This document shows positions 1-11,867 of a stretch of DNA of 64,000 bases, one piece after another; position 1 is the first letter of the stretch, and every line of letters begins with the position of its first letter. Under the pieces are notes generated by a model. That model did no database searches. It was not told the origin of the DNA and saw only the letters and a list, made by a program, of their open reading frames with translations. Source of the DNA: Siphonodentalium dalli. Its lineage: Eukaryota; Mollusca; Scaphopoda; Gadilida; Siphonodentaliidae. The DNA lies in assembly GCA_032622095.1 (NCBI GenBank), contig CP136061.1, positions 197,456,935 to 197,520,934 of the forward strand, read 5' to 3'. Made by a program: the position numbers and the translations under genes.

Positions 1-1
1 T

Positions 2-3000
2 TTTGATCTTCTTAAATTTGGATTACATATAAAAACAAATGAATTTATAAATACAGTCTTTGCTGAAGGTTTTTTACGAACTATTCTTAGACCAACTAGA
101 GTAACCGCATATACAGCAACTCTGATTGATCAAATACTCATAAATGACCCCTTATCTGCTTTTCAGTCTGGGATAATTTTGGCTGATGTTAGTGATCACT
201 TTGGAATGCTTTATCGTGAAACTACTACTTACAAGGCAAACCAAGAGCCAGAAACTAAGAAGCTAAGAAGCTTCACTGAGGAAAATATTTCATGTTTCAG
301 GCGTATCTTGTCTTCTGAAAACTATGATGCCACTTTTCATTCAAATGACCCCAATTATACATATAACACTTTTATGAAGATTTCACTTATTCTTATAATA
401 TTGCTTTTCCACTAAAAGAAGTTAAACTCACACGTAAATACATAAAACGACAACCATGGATGACAGATGGTCTCCTGAATTCATCAATACATAAAGAGAA
501 ATTGTATCGGGAACAATTGAGAGATCCAACTAATTGTAAGATCCTACAGTATAAAAACTATTGTAAATACTTGAATAGAATAAAAAGATATACAAAAAAG
601 TCTTATTATGAAAATCTCTTATACTCTTATAAGTCTGATATGAAAAAAACATGGGAAGTATTGAGAGAGGTCATCCAACAGCGTAGTAAAAACATCATTA
701 TCCCAAGAGCTTTGACATAAATGGCATAAACATACATGATAAAAAAATTGTGGCTGAGAAATTTAATAAATTTTTTTCTACTATTGGTGTTCGGGAACAA
801 GAACAAATAGATAGTAATGCCAAATCAGAATTTACGGAATACTTGGATATTCCCTCTGTCAGAAGCATGTTTGCTCGTCCTACAACTGTACAGGAACTAA
901 ATGATATTGTTAAATTGATAAATAAAAAAAATAGTAAAGATAAAGATGAAATGTCGACTGCTCTTATAAAAAGTGTTATTAGTGAAATATTATCTCCATT
1001 ATGCCACATAATAAATATTTCAATAGAAAAAGGTGTTGTTCCAAATGACATGAAAGTAGCTCGAGTTATTCCGTTGTACAAATCTAATGATATCAAATCA
1101 ATAGAAAACTATCGTCCAATAAGTATCCTTCCAGTCTTTTCAAAAATACTTGAGAAAGTGGTTTGCAGACGATTAGTAGATTTCTTTGCTGATAAAGTTT
1201 ATAATGACCAATATGGCTTTCGAATAGGTCATTCAACTGTCCACCCCATACTTAAAGGGGTACTGTACCCAAGATGTTGTTGTTGGTTTCTATAATCCCC
1301 GAGTCGGAGAATAATGTAACAACTTTTCCATTTTTTGAAAGTTTGTTGAGTACGAAGTATTGTTACGGATGGCAAATTTACCGGAATGCAAAAATACAAA
1401 TTGTCGTTGTCGGGTAATTTTTGTAAAGTTTTCAACCAAATGAATCAAATAAACATTATATTATATAGTTAGTAGTCCCATATACTCATTTAAGTTAGTG
1501 TACCGTCACTAGTCAATGAGTGGCTTGGGTTTCTCCACGTATAAGCATAATGTTTCAAACGATCGTGTGTGCAATTGTTTTCCTAATCCAATATCCCTCA
1601 ATTATAATTTGATTACGTTTTGTACACGGAAATTCGAATTTTAAGAGACGCCATTTTATGGCTGGAGCCATAAAATCAATTTATATTAAATTATTAACTT
1701 TTAAATTATTAAATTTTAAGATAGCCTATTAACCTGAGCGTTTACAGAATACATCTTCGACTCAAATTACTTATATTTCTATATAGTATCGATAATAGAT
1801 CGTTGTTATCACCGGGAATTTATTGAAAATGGCGTACAGTACCCCTTCAAGCTACTAAGCGATGTTACGAAAAACAATGATAAAAATACAAAAGATAGTA
1901 CTCTGGCAACCTTTATTGACTTTTCAAAGGCCTTTGATACTTTAGATCATGATATACTATTAGCCAAATTAGACTTCTATGGCATTCGGGGAAACATGAA
2001 ATAATGGTTTGCCAGTTACCTAAATGATAGATACCAATATGTAGATATGGATGGCTACATATCATCCAAACAACTAGTTGTAACCGGTGTCCATCAAGGA
2101 TCCGTACTGGGCCCGATACTTTTCCTTATTTACGTTAAAGATATGCATCGCAGTACTAAATTGTCGCTTCTCTCCTTTGCAGATGACACAACTGTTTACT
2201 CATCCAATAAAGACCTGGAAACCCTTTTTGAATTCACAAACAATCAGCTAGAATCACTTAATAAATGGTGTAAAGTTAATAAATTGTCTCTAAATACTAA
2301 AAAAAACAAATACATATTGTTTCATCCAGTTGGTGGAAATCTTGATTGCCACAGATATAATCTCAACATAAATGGCCAAAGTATTGACCGAATCGGGAAC
2401 AATTGTGACGAGAAATCATTTAGGTTCCTTGGTATTCATATTGATGAGAATTTAACATTTAATTATCATGTATCTGCTGTTGCAAATAAGATGTCGAGGG
2501 CTATATATGCCATTAATATAGCTAAAAACTTTCTTCCCGAAAGAAGCCTAAGTCAATTGTATCACTGTTTGGTGCATAGTCACCTGTTATATGGTATGGA
2601 AATTTGGGGAAACTCGAAAACACTCAATAAATTGACAATACTTCAGAAAAAAGCAATTCGAGTCATTCATAATAGGAGATATAATAGTCATACATATCCC
2701 TTATTCAAGAAGAGTAAAATATTAAAAACCTCAGATTTAGATAAGTTAAAAATTTGTCTATATATGCATGACTGGTATAATAATAATCTACCACCTCCAC
2801 TTCAAAAAACATATTGCATCCAAAATAAAGCTGGTATGACTACAAGACAGATTCGTAAAATTAGCGAATCCAGACCAAGAACAAAATTTACAGAAACTCA
2901 TATTTTTCCTAAACTCTGGAACAACTTAGAAACCTCGTTTAAATCAACTCGCCCTAGATCAAAATTTAAACATGAATTATATGATGAATTTATTGATAGT

Positions 3001-3066
3001 TACATAGACACTGTTAAATGTAAAAACCTTCACTGTTTTGACTGCTACACATTTATGTATGAATAG
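2..3066 (+). pseudogene. LINE ORF2 remnant: endonuclease C-terminus and reverse transcriptase
   Basis: Translated pieces lie in four consecutive frame blocks. Block 1 (to about 368) has an endonuclease-type end with the motif VSDHF. Block 2 is about 371-705. Block 3 (about 706-1250) carries the RT motif ENYRPISILP and QYGFRIGHST. After the MITE the frame resumes at 1853 with FIDFSKAFDTLDHD, then GSVLGPILF and the catalytic FADD at about 2176-2187, followed by a C-terminal region to the stop at 3064. The first catalytic aspartate (FIDF) and the FADD pair are both intact. A TAA at 2002-2004 falls in frame. Reverse transcription for target-primed insertion is the family role; this copy cannot make the protein. 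Confidence 0.9.
1251..1851. mobile_element. ~600-bp MITE with ~18-bp terminal inverted repeats, inserted in the LINE RT domain
   Basis: Left end CTTAAAGGGGTACTGTAC (1251) is repeated inverted at the right end (CTTGAAGGGGTACTGTAC reading back from 1851). The LINE reading frame stops at the left end (HSTVHPI) and resumes after the right end, so the borders are fixed to within about 3 bp. A TA target duplication is possible but not clean. An internal perfect palindrome (ATTTTATGGCT/AGCCATAAAAT) lies at about 1651-1674. There is no coding capacity. Confidence 0.8.
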
Positions 3067-4057
3067 TCCATATTACCCCTTACTCCAGGAAATTTTTTCA
3101 AGAAATTTATTACTTTTAGTCTAATTGAATTGAATCTATGACAAGAATACTCTGATCACCGCAAATATAAAATAATATCTATCTCATCAGTCATTTTTCA
3201 GTCACCTCTCTGGTCATCCATAATATCTATAATTTATATATTAAAATTATGATAAATATTTTCATTTGGATGACTATAGTTAGAACTATAACTGAAGAAA
3301 TGTATTTTAGTCTTATATGATAAATAGCCTGGCAGGTCAAATAAGAAATACCATATTGTCCTGGGGTAGCTCAGAGTCGGAATATGTTTATTCTATGGGA
3401 GGTGTAGGAAGACGACCAGTTGGTCATACCACCTCCCTGTGATATATACCATATTTTATTGATTTTGTACACTTTATTGTTATGTTGGTTATATATTACT
3501 AAATAAATTATTATCTATCTATCAATTGACAATTTCCTTTCGACTATGCATTCCCCCCACTTCACAAGAATATCGTTATGTTGCGTAACAATCTGTAACA
3601 TTTTGTCACTTTCTTTTGCACCACTAAAACTTGTTAATTTCACATTTTAGCGTTCTCGTCTACTTGCGTCTATACGCTCCTTTAAAACGAAACCGAAAAT
3701 TTCGCTGCATGGCTATACTCTGCTTCGAATTGCTCTACTCTTCTTTCCGAGAACCGATTGCCACCATGCGACCAACAAATTGACCGAACAATTGCTGCGC
3801 AAATGATGGATGTGTTAATTGTTTCAAAATTTGAACGTTATATTTTCTAAAAAACCGAGGGTTGAAACATAAAATTAACTCTTCGAATTGGATTAAAGAA
3901 TATACGCGCGCACTTTCATGCCATTAAGGAGGTGAGTCGGATAACAAAACAGTTGTCACCCTTGTTTCGTGAGACACGGGGATTTGTCGCCGCTCTCGAC
4001 ATGGATTGTCACCATTATACAGTTGTCGCCCGCTGTCGAGGGAGACATTAAATTTAT

Positions 4058-4127
4058 CACCCGCTCGAGAACGGAATGTCTCCCGAGGAGCGCAGCTCCG
4101 ATGAGACATTCCGTTCTCGAGCGGGTG
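4058..4127. repeat. Near-perfect 70-bp hairpin
   Basis: Arms CACCCGCTCGAGAACGGAAT (left) and its reverse complement (right) flank a short loop that contains a second stem (GGAGCGCAGCTCC). A similar stem is present in the other copy at about 29,616-29,690. Confidence 0.85.
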
Positions 4128-4334
4128 ACAAATCTCGATGTCTCCCGAGAAGAAGGGCAACAACTGTTTTGTTATCCGATTATACCACAGAAAAAAATGC
4201 TTGCCATCCACACGCATGATGTTGCACTGAGTCACCGTGCTTTCTTTCCCGATTATGTATATTTTCAGTAACTACTTATCGTCCTATGGGATTTCTGTTC
4301 CATAAACGATAGTCAAGCCGTTAAGCGTTTGATA

Positions 4335-4700
4335 TCAGCGTTTATTTACGATCTTTTTGGTGGTTAAATCGTCAATATCGGTCCATGCAATGTAAACCAA
4401 TAAGCCATATCGGTATGTTATCGCCTTCTGCAATGTGGCACATCCAATGTCTTGTGCGCGGAATTTACTCGCGATGTTCATTTCATAACGGTCTTCCCCG
4501 AAAGTTATTGGGAAGTTGTCGATTTCATTAATGTACATTCATATGTGTCAGTGCTCCCAAGTACATGGCGATCCTCACACAAAATACTTCTATGATCACA
4601 TTGCAGACATCGCGGAGCGGTCTGATATCATGGATAAGCGTACAGTACCATTCATTCGCGACAGACGTATGCATTACGTTGTCCACTAGCAAACATTTCG
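4335..4700 (-). other. Minus-strand open stretches in core B, unidentified
   Basis: Core B carries minus-strand open reading stretches in both copies: 4335-4538 here and 30,069-30,329 in the second copy. They lie in partly different frames because of small indels. I do not recognise the product. Both strands of the core are conserved between copies, so the stretches may simply reflect copy identity and not selection. Confidence 0.25.
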
Positions 4701-4804
4701 ACATGAGAATATTGAATCACCGAGATGTTTCGATGTAAAAAGTACATAATAACGCTTGTCCGATAAAAGTATCAACTTGAAAGTTCGAATATTAGTGTTC
4801 ACTA

Positions 4805-4880
4805 AATATATGCAAATTAGCAAACACCACAACTGGTGTGTTTTGCGAATCCCGTGGGGTATATAATATTTATGATTTTA
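4805..4880 (+). promoter_or_regulatory. Promoter-like block of the foldback element (shared motif plus TATA-like box)
   Basis: TTAGCAAACACCACAACTGG at 4816 is followed about 40 bp later by GGGGTATATAATATTTATG (4857). The same arrangement recurs at about 30,436-30,482, and in more diverged form at about 31,658-31,700 (TTAGCAAACACCACAGC then GGGGTTTATAAAATG). Conservation of both the motif and its spacing to a TATA-like box suggests a pol II promoter. Transcription is not shown. Confidence 0.35.
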
Positions 4881-5266
4881 GTAAGTCGTAGTGATGTGAA
4901 ATAGATGAGTTACTGCAGTGTGTATTTCGAGATATTCTTGCAACATAACATCAGGTGGGCGACAAAAACAATGTATCCAGGCTCAGCGGGCGACAGTGTG
5001 ATAATTATGTCCCCGCCGCCCAGCACGTGACAGGACATGGGCCAATCAGAATGGTTGAAAATAGGGAGGAGGTTAACAACTGGCGGCCCTCGGGTGACAT
5101 TCCAGGTCTCGAGCGGGCGACAAATCCCCGTGTCTCACTCAATCGCTGTATAATGTTGCTATTGGACCTTTTTTATATCAATAATGAATACCGTGGAACA
5201 AATAGATAAACCTTAGAATGCAGTTGTTATTTACTGCAGACAATTGCACACACGGCGTACATCACA

Positions 5267-7160
5267 GGTATTAGGCACAATTTTTTTTTTAATTTAATAG
5301 AAATCTCGGAAAGGTATCTATCTCATTTTTGATAGAGGTAATCATTTTTCTCTACAAAAGCAACATTTTATTTTTTATTGATCTATAATTGCAGCACTAT
5401 GTGACCAAATAATTATAGTTTTCAAAAAAGTTTGGTTCGCCGTCGTATTTGAGATTAGTGAACATAGAAAAACATTTAAAGTTGATAAATCAAATTTATT
5501 TGGTTGGTACCCGAAACGTCCGTCCATTGAAAATTAAAAAAACCAAACAATCCAACCCCTAAATCACCGAAATCTATACTCTAATCATCAAACTAAATAG
5601 CCCTATTGTCAAACAGACGTTGTTTCACGAAGGAGAGCTAATTTGGTGGGGGACTCAACATACATCGAGTTTAATAACGATTTTTGTCTTTTTTTTCCGT
5701 CAGTTTTACAGATTTCTTTTCGCGGGACCGGGACCAAACACAAGTTTTCCATTAATTGTACACATATTACAATTTAACCCAGTCAACATTGCAGGTGTAT
5801 GGGGATTTGATAACTGAATGTTGGTTTTGAGCCCATCGGCTCCGCTCAAGGTTCAAAAAGAAACACCCAGGTATCAATCATCCATGTATCTCACGATGAG
5901 CCAGAACAAACGATTTGGCCCCATCACAATGGGTCTACAACTCGAAGTTTACTGCGTATCTCATCGGATCCTTTTATTTATTCACATAAATAAGATGGAT
6001 CCAATACCACAGGCCGAAAGTGTTGTCTCTGGAACCGTGTCCCAATTCTGCTCTACAGTTAACTCATGTGCAGCACTAGAAGCCAGTGCAAACATGGAAG
6101 TAGTGTGCATTCACTACATAATTGTCACAAAACCACCGAACAATTCATGCATTCACATGCTACTATAGAAACAGAGATGGAGTATACACTGATAAACAAT
6201 TCGGGTCAATTTGACTAAGCTAGGACCAGTCTTACCATATGGAATCAGTTCAACTAACCCATACATTTCAGTGAGTCTCTATGGCTAACTCTGGCCTAAG
6301 TCATAGTGACTAAGTTACACGAAGAATAACCCTGATTGCAACACTGCCTTAAATGGTGTTTAATATTCATCTAAATGTTCAATTTCATTGCATCTCAATT
6401 ATGTTTGATCTATAATTGAACGAATGTAATGGGAGGATAAAATGACATAATACAAATCGGTCACACATATCAGACACTCGCAACACACTCATACCATTTT
6501 GACACACACTGGTACTGGTTCGAAAGTCGGGCAGGTCAGATTTTATGTATGCAGCTGCCGAAGGTGACAATAATTTCACATACCAAACATTGTCAGAATC
6601 CATCAATAAAACAGCTATTTATATACAATTGTAGGTTTAGGACCGAACGGGGTTAAGTTTATATGGCCTTATATGCAATAGTCTATTGTCAAATTACAGT
6701 TTAATTGTGATACTCTAGCATATGTTGTATACATAAATGATAACGCCCTCAAGATCATATTAGTAGCCATCTATAGAATATAACAACTTTAATGCGGTGA
6801 TTGTGAAAAATCTGTATATAGGTTAACGCCTATGTAGTTGATTATATGTGATATTTTTTTTCTAATTTCATTTGAATTTGAAATAGTGGTCTGAGTAGCG
6901 CATGAAATAGCATGCAGAATAATAATCGGGCAAAAATTTGCGATCTTCGTAACATAGTTCAAGTACGAGCACGTTTCTAATCACATTTAGTATCCAATTA
7001 CGGAAATACCGAGTATGTTTTAATCACATTTAGTCCACCACCCCCTGCGACAGGGTCAGATATACTTGCCAATATACACCCTAAGAGAGCGTAATGTTGA
7101 TCTAAGAATGGCCTCAGGTAATGCACTCCTGATATGACCTCTCATAATTATTATTTAAAA
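5267..7160. other. No gene recognised
   Basis: AT-rich sequence with short open stretches only (for example 5818-6168 on the plus strand, 116 codons, no recognisable domain). No repeat structure was seen apart from single-base runs. Confidence 0.6.
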
Positions 7161-7164
7161 TACA

Positions 7165-7675
7165 TGTATGGTTCCATGAGGGAACATTAAAATATAGGCA
7201 CACACAGAGAGGGTTAATTGAAATATGGTCCGATGAGGGTAAATTAAAATATGGCCACATCACGGTTAAATAAAATTTTGTCCCATAAGGGTTAATTAAT
7301 ATATCGTCCATTGATGGTTAATAAAAATATGGTCCCATGATGGTTAATTAAAATTGTACCTTGATTCTTAATTAAAATATCGTTCCATGAGGGTTAATAC
7401 AAATATGGACCCAATTGAAATATGGTCCCATTAAGGCCAATTAAAATATGGTGACGTGACTTAATTAAAGAATAAATATATGGTCCCATTATGAGGGTTA
7501 ATTAAAATTAAATTATGGTGTCATCAGTGTTGATTAAACTACGGTCCCACTGGTGTGAAAAACAATATAGTCCCATGAGGGTCAATTAAAATGTGATCCA
7601 ATGAGGACTAATTATAATATTCCCCCTCCCCATGAGGATCAATTAAAACATAGTCACAGGAAGGGGGTAATTTCT
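7165..7675. repeat. Degenerate ~36-bp minisatellite (about 14 units)
   Basis: Variants of ATGGTCCCATGAGGGTTAAT followed by TAAAAT repeat with a period near 36 bp. The units carry the short palindrome TTAATTAA. Units are diverged, so the array is old. Confidence 0.85.
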
Positions 7676-8304
7676 GAACATTCTTCAATTCATATAGCAT
7701 TCTGATATATCCTCGTTGCACATAAATAAAAAATATGTTTAGAATTAGGCCACATTGTATGTTAAACAACCAATATGGAGGGTTAGTGTTGGAACTTTTC
7801 TTAATAACATCCCTATTCATAGCTCCGACATATTCCGCATACAAAGAAATGAAAAGTCAATATTTACAAACAGCACGAATGAGTAACGTGGGAATTGGTT
7901 AATTATTACCATCCCAATTAATTTAGAATATAACATGCCGATATTGGTCGCGTATAACTAAATGAAAAAGTTCACTAAAGGTGACTAAACGATATTAAAT
8001 AACATATTAACCACACCGATATAAACAAACAACTCGTAGGATTCATGTTTGAATTAAATTTCTTACACAATCGTCAAATCCCCGTGCAGTCTAATAGTAG
8101 ATAGCATTCCGATTTATGTCACGCGAAAATAAACGAAAGATGTTCAAATAACAATGCAGGTTAAAGAACAATAGAAACATAACGCGCAGCGCGCTAATAG
8201 TTAACGCGCGAATTCCCGTTACAAAAAAATCGCCTTGCACTTCTTGGCATGCTAATAACAAACCATGGGTCAATCAAGCATGTCTCGAGAGACGCCTTCT
8301 GCAT
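7676..8304. other. No gene recognised
   Basis: AT-rich single-copy-looking sequence. A short palindromic GC patch (CGCGCAGCGCGC) lies at about 8183. Nothing coding is recognised. Confidence 0.6.
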
Positions 8305-8490
8305 GAAATAATAATGTAAACGACAATAAACGAAATTGAAATTCCCAACTACACCTTTTACCGGACTCGGCCTCGGGGTCGCAGTACAACTTTGAATGCG
8401 TCCACAAAATCCCAATTTATATAAATAAAACACCCATGCGCCCATCGATTACCAAGAAACTCTAACTGATAATACACCCGGGGGCGAAAC
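8305..8490. repeat. Direct repeat, copy 1
   Basis: Starts near ATAATGTAAACGACAATAAA and runs through CCGGACTCGGCCTCGGGG to AATACACCCGG. The second copy lies about 365 bp downstream (8667-8855), with about 10% divergence. Confidence 0.85.
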
Positions 8491-8666
8491 AATAACAATC
8501 AGCTCCAACTTAACGAACCGGTGGCTGACTCGGATGTCTCCGACTATAACTCTTTGCGGAACGAAAAATGTCGATAACAGTTGAAATATAAGACTTACTA
8601 ATTATCTTTCTCATTTCTTCTATTTGTAATTGCCATAGTTTATCACAAACCAAAAATCAAGATTAA

Positions 8667-8855
8667 TGACATAATGTAAACGACAATAAACGAAATTGAA
8701 ATTCCCAACTACACCTTTTACCGGACTCGGCCTCGGGGCCGCACTACAAATTTAATGCGTCCCAAAAATTCCCATTTCTATAAATAAAACGCTCATACGT
8801 CCATTGAGTACTAAGAATCACGAGCTTATAATACACCCGGAGGGCGAAATAATTA
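8667..8855. repeat. Direct repeat, copy 2
   Basis: Counterpart of 8305-8490. It shares the block ACACCTTTTACCGGACTCGG and the terminal AATACACCCGG, with small indels. Confidence 0.85.
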
Positions 8856-9202
8856 GAGGGTTTGTACTGATTGACACGAACGTTAATGGCAGTTGGAAAT
8901 ATGTTTTTGCAGGTTTGGGCCCCCAAAATTTCCAAATGCAAAAAAAAAAAAGTTGGCTCATAGCTGAGTTTTGAGTGTCATTATATGGTAATTCATATTT
9001 TAAACTATTTTATATTTTGTTTTACACGGATGGTATCTCGATCTAAACATAATTAAACGCAAAGAATATTTCATTTACCAGTTATTATATGCACACATGC
9101 CAACAAGAACATTATTTTGTAGAAAATAATTGGTGAGAATAATTGTTCTCAGATTATTTCACTAACATACTACGGAATATGAATCTTATCTTCATAATCT
9201 AG

Positions 9203-9342
9203 GAACCGATGTGTTTCCATGCGACTTCGAGGCAGACTATTGCCAGTGGTTGGTATCTCAGGTTGGAGAACATATGTCATGGCTAAGGAAGCAGGGATCC
9301 ACAGGTACCGAGATGACAGGTCCATCTGCTGATCATTCATCA
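9203..9342 (+). CDS. MAM-domain gene, exon 1 of the domain
   Basis: The acceptor TCTTATCTTCATAATCTAG is followed by an exon reading FPCDFEADYCQW, then WLRKQGSTGTEMTGPSADHS. This is the N-terminal part of a MAM domain, an extracellular adhesion module found in membrane and secreted proteins. The first two of the four conserved MAM cysteines are present (FPCDFE and DYCQW), as is the conserved GPSxDH turn. The exon starts in phase 1, the usual boundary for MAM modules. No GT donor lies at the expected phase-1 position after DHSS (about 9342), so the 3' border is estimated from homology. GT sites exist earlier (9303, 9319) and later (9349), but they would cut the conserved motif or break phase. 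It pairs with exons at 23309 and 49172. Confidence 0.8.
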
Positions 9343-10369
9343 TTTATTGTCTACCATCTATATATAAGACATTCAAGACAAATTACAAATAAATATATAC
9401 AAGTAATATATACAGTCACGTGTGCATCATCACGCATAATATAATCATAATACATTGAATTAATTTCCCTGTTCATTTAAGATCTTTCATCTGATCATAC
9501 ATATCAGACATGTGAGTTTTCTTATTCATTCTTTCTCGACAATGTATGCTTTAGTATTATAACAACACCTGTTCACCCACACAAACTGAGATATATGCTC
9601 TAATATGAAAACATGTTGTTTTTAAAAAAAATCGTCTTTTTCGAGGTGGGTCGATAGATAGTTTGACAGGAAATATTTGCAAATATAACCACACTGCGTT
9701 ATCTAGCTTATGAACCAAACTAGTGTATCGCTCAGTCTACCATCTGAAATCACTCTCTGCGAGAAAGTAAATTAAAAAAATTTTATTGCACATTTTATTT
9801 TTTTTGGTAGCCATTTGCAGAACTATTTTTTTAGAGGAAAAATCACCATAAAATGGCACTTATACCGCAAAATATACTGTTGGACCCTCGGTCTCTGTTC
9901 CCTGGGAACTGAAAACATTATTCCCGGGAACAGGAATACTTGCAGTTCCCGGGAAATTCCCGGTCCTGGGATTAAACCCTAAACAACAGTTAATATGTGC
10001 CTCTGCTAGATCTGCTCTGAAAATGTATGATTGATTGATTGATTGATTAGGGTTTAACGTCACTTTAGCAACGAGGCCATATCATGACGACTGAAAATGT
10101 ATGGACACCCCTTTAAAAATCTTAGCCCTAATTAGAGATGGTTTATCGACTCAAGCAAATTATATTTATGCTTGTTACGTTGTTTAATGTGTATTATACT
10201 AAAAATTCACCTGTATTTTCAGCTGGGAAACCATACCGAATCCAGTAAAGATAAAATAACTAAAACCCAAGTTTACATTATGCCACCATTTTTTCAAATG
10301 AGCGTACATATGAGTTGAACATTTTGTTAAACTTTAAATATCGTTCCAAGCTGCTGAGATGAACCTTAC
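9343..10369. other. MAM intron 1 sequence with a (GATT)n plus GGGTTTAACG dispersed repeat
   Basis: At 10,029-10,090 four GATT units lead into AGGGTTTAACGTCACTTTAG and a CCATATCATGACG block, a dispersed repeat style common in mollusc genomes (from memory). At 9,885-9,970 there are several TTCCCGGGAA palindromes. Nothing else is recognised. Confidence 0.55.
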
Positions 10370-10698
10370 CTTCTAGTTCGTCGTTAGTAGCCACAGTAGC
10401 AGACTCGCTTGCAGCAACCGTAGCAGACTCGCTTTTGCTTGCAGCAACAGTAGCAGTCTCGCTTTCAGCAACAGTAGCAGTCTCACTTTCGCTTGCAGCA
10501 ACAGTAGCAGTCTCGCTTTCGCTTCCAGCAGCAATAGCAGTCTCGCTTTCGCTTCCAGCAACAGTGGAAGTCTCGCTTTCAGCAACAGTAGCAGTCTCGC
10601 GCTTGCAGCAACAGTAGCAGTCTCGCTTTCAGCAACAGTAGCAGTCTCGCTTTCAGCAGCAGTGACAGTCTCGTGTGAACACCATTGTGGTGCGCCCT
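10370..10698 (-). pseudogene. Minisatellite exon coding an ESETATVA-rich repeat, frame-broken
   Basis: On the minus strand an acceptor-like ACTTTGATTTTCAG precedes 10698, and a donor AGAAG/GTAAGG follows 10370, framing a 329-bp block. Its core is a 24-33 bp tandem unit (GAAAGCGAGACTGCTACTGTTGCT, written here as its codons E-S-E-T-A-T-V-A). The repeat frame starts EGAPQWCSHETVTAAESE and later ends in ATNDELE. Near 10,600 one unit lacks 4 bp (GAAA), shifting the frame into a leucine-rich reading. The block lies downstream of the SET exons on the same strand, but the preceding SET exon ends in phase 0, which does not feed the ESET frame directly. Membership in the same gene is therefore unproven. 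It could be a non-coding minisatellite with chance splice-like borders. Confidence 0.45.
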
Positions 10699-10734
10699 CT
10701 GAAAATCAAAGTAACATATATGTAAGCTATCGGG

Positions 10735-10990
10735 AACAATTATGAAGTGATCTCATTTAGCCACTGCTGAAAAGTACAGATTTTTACTTTATAGCATGAT
10801 ACAGAATTTTTTGAATGCATGTTACATTGGGAAACATTTATTGTTGATGACAGTCATGCATTCTGACAAAACTCATACAGCCGGGTGCCCATTTTTCCAA
10901 GTCCCTAAAATAAAGGTCTTTTGGTTACATGCAAGTCCCCACTCTGGTATACTGGTGAACGCATATGGTCTGTGCTCGACAGCCGGGAAT
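10735..10990. repeat. Dispersed repeat, copy 1 of a local direct pair
   Basis: Shares with 11,868-12,090 the blocks CATTTATTGTTGATGACAGT, CAGCCGGGTGCCCAT and GCAAGTCCCCACTCTGGTAT followed by ACTGGTGAACGCATATGG. A diverged relative with AAGTCCCCAAAATAAA and CCCCCACTCTGGTG is at 21,375-21,425. Confidence 0.8.
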
Positions 10991-11089
10991 ATGAAGAAAA
11001 TTAACCAGATAGAGTTGTGTAACACAAATCCGTTTGTTTTAACTATCCCGTTCCCAGTATTCCATTCACACCACTAATAATAGTTTTTT

Positions 11090-11867
11090 CAGGAAAGCAA
11101 TGCACAGATATGAACAATAAGCTTTCATCCATGTTTCAAAACCCATGGCCTGACCGTTTACAGCACTATACATGTAGAACACAGGAACAAATTAACAGAA
11201 TAAACTAAATTATCAAAATCAATGAACAAATTCAACAACAGGAACTACAGTCATATTGAGCCAGCCATTAATTGTTCATCACATGATTATTTTTTTAATT
11301 GATCCTATTGCTCTGCACCAATAGCTTTGACTGAATCATCATTGAGATATTTTTCCAGACTTCAATTGTTTTTGGATTTTCCAGAACTTTCTTAGGTCCA
11401 AGTGTCATTTTTCGTAAACAATAAAACAAATTAATTTCTATTTAAAGGAAGCAAGGGACATTTACTCAATATGGCTGATATTTATGCAACAGAAACAACC
11501 GTTATTTACTTGGTTCAGGATATAACACTGGTCTCGGATCTCTTTTCTAAATAAAAATGGACAGAAATGGATCAAGTACATGCACACAATAAATTGAATT
11601 GAAATCAATACAGCCATTTATAAAACCTAATAAAAAGGAGAGTGCGAAGGGTTACTGGAACGGAAGGACCTCAGAAACTAGTTTTTAACTTTGCATGCCC
11701 TAAATTGCCCTATTACAATGTACATTTCTGAAGCAAAGCATTTCATGAATAAAGCTATTAAAAAGAATAAAAATAAAAATGACCATAATTATGTTTCAAA
11801 ATATAATTTGTTATTCACCATTCTCATGAAAAGACTGTCCTGTAGGCAGAAAAAAATATCGGGGAAA
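11090..11867. other. No gene recognised
   Basis: AT-rich sequence between the two copies of the local direct repeat. No ORF with a recognisable domain. Confidence 0.6.

Larger units (their letters stand above)
1..3524 (+). mobile_element. Decayed non-LTR retrotransposon (CR1/Jockey-like LINE), 5'-truncated by the window edge
   Basis: The segment holds the end of an endonuclease-like region, a full reverse-transcriptase domain, a C-terminal region and a 3' UTR. The UTR (about 3070-3524) contains the short hairpin gaccagttggtc near 3396 and ends in AATAAATTATTATCTATCTATC at 3500-3521, a microsatellite-type LINE tail. The body is broken by frameshifts near 368 and 705, a stop at 2002-2004, and a 600-bp insertion at 1251-1851. 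Clade assignment (CR1/Jockey group) is from the style of the RT motifs and tail only. Confidence 0.9.
3541..5266. mobile_element. Foldback-like element, copy 1 (segments X, core B, Y)
   Basis: Segment X (3541-3850) and segment Y (5148-5266) recur in inverted form at 31,010-31,380 and 31,440-31,570. Core B (about 4010-4985) recurs in direct orientation at 29,570-30,590. The core is bounded by its own inverted repeats: GAGACACGGGGATTTGTCG at 3971 against CGACAAATCCCCGTGTCTC at 5118-5136. Many GTGACAA and GGGCGACA motifs form short stems. No transposase is recognised. The class is unknown. Confidence 0.65.

Noticed and set aside
3924-4271. About 100-codon ORFs on both strands near the left end of the foldback element
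   Set aside because: Both are readings through the hairpin-rich end; the mirrored motifs on the two strands come from the inverted repeat.
10373-10617. Leucine-rich 70-codon and valine/serine-rich 60-codon ORFs
   Set aside because: They are alternative frames of the same minisatellite; the E-S-E-T frame is the more protein-like and even that is broken.
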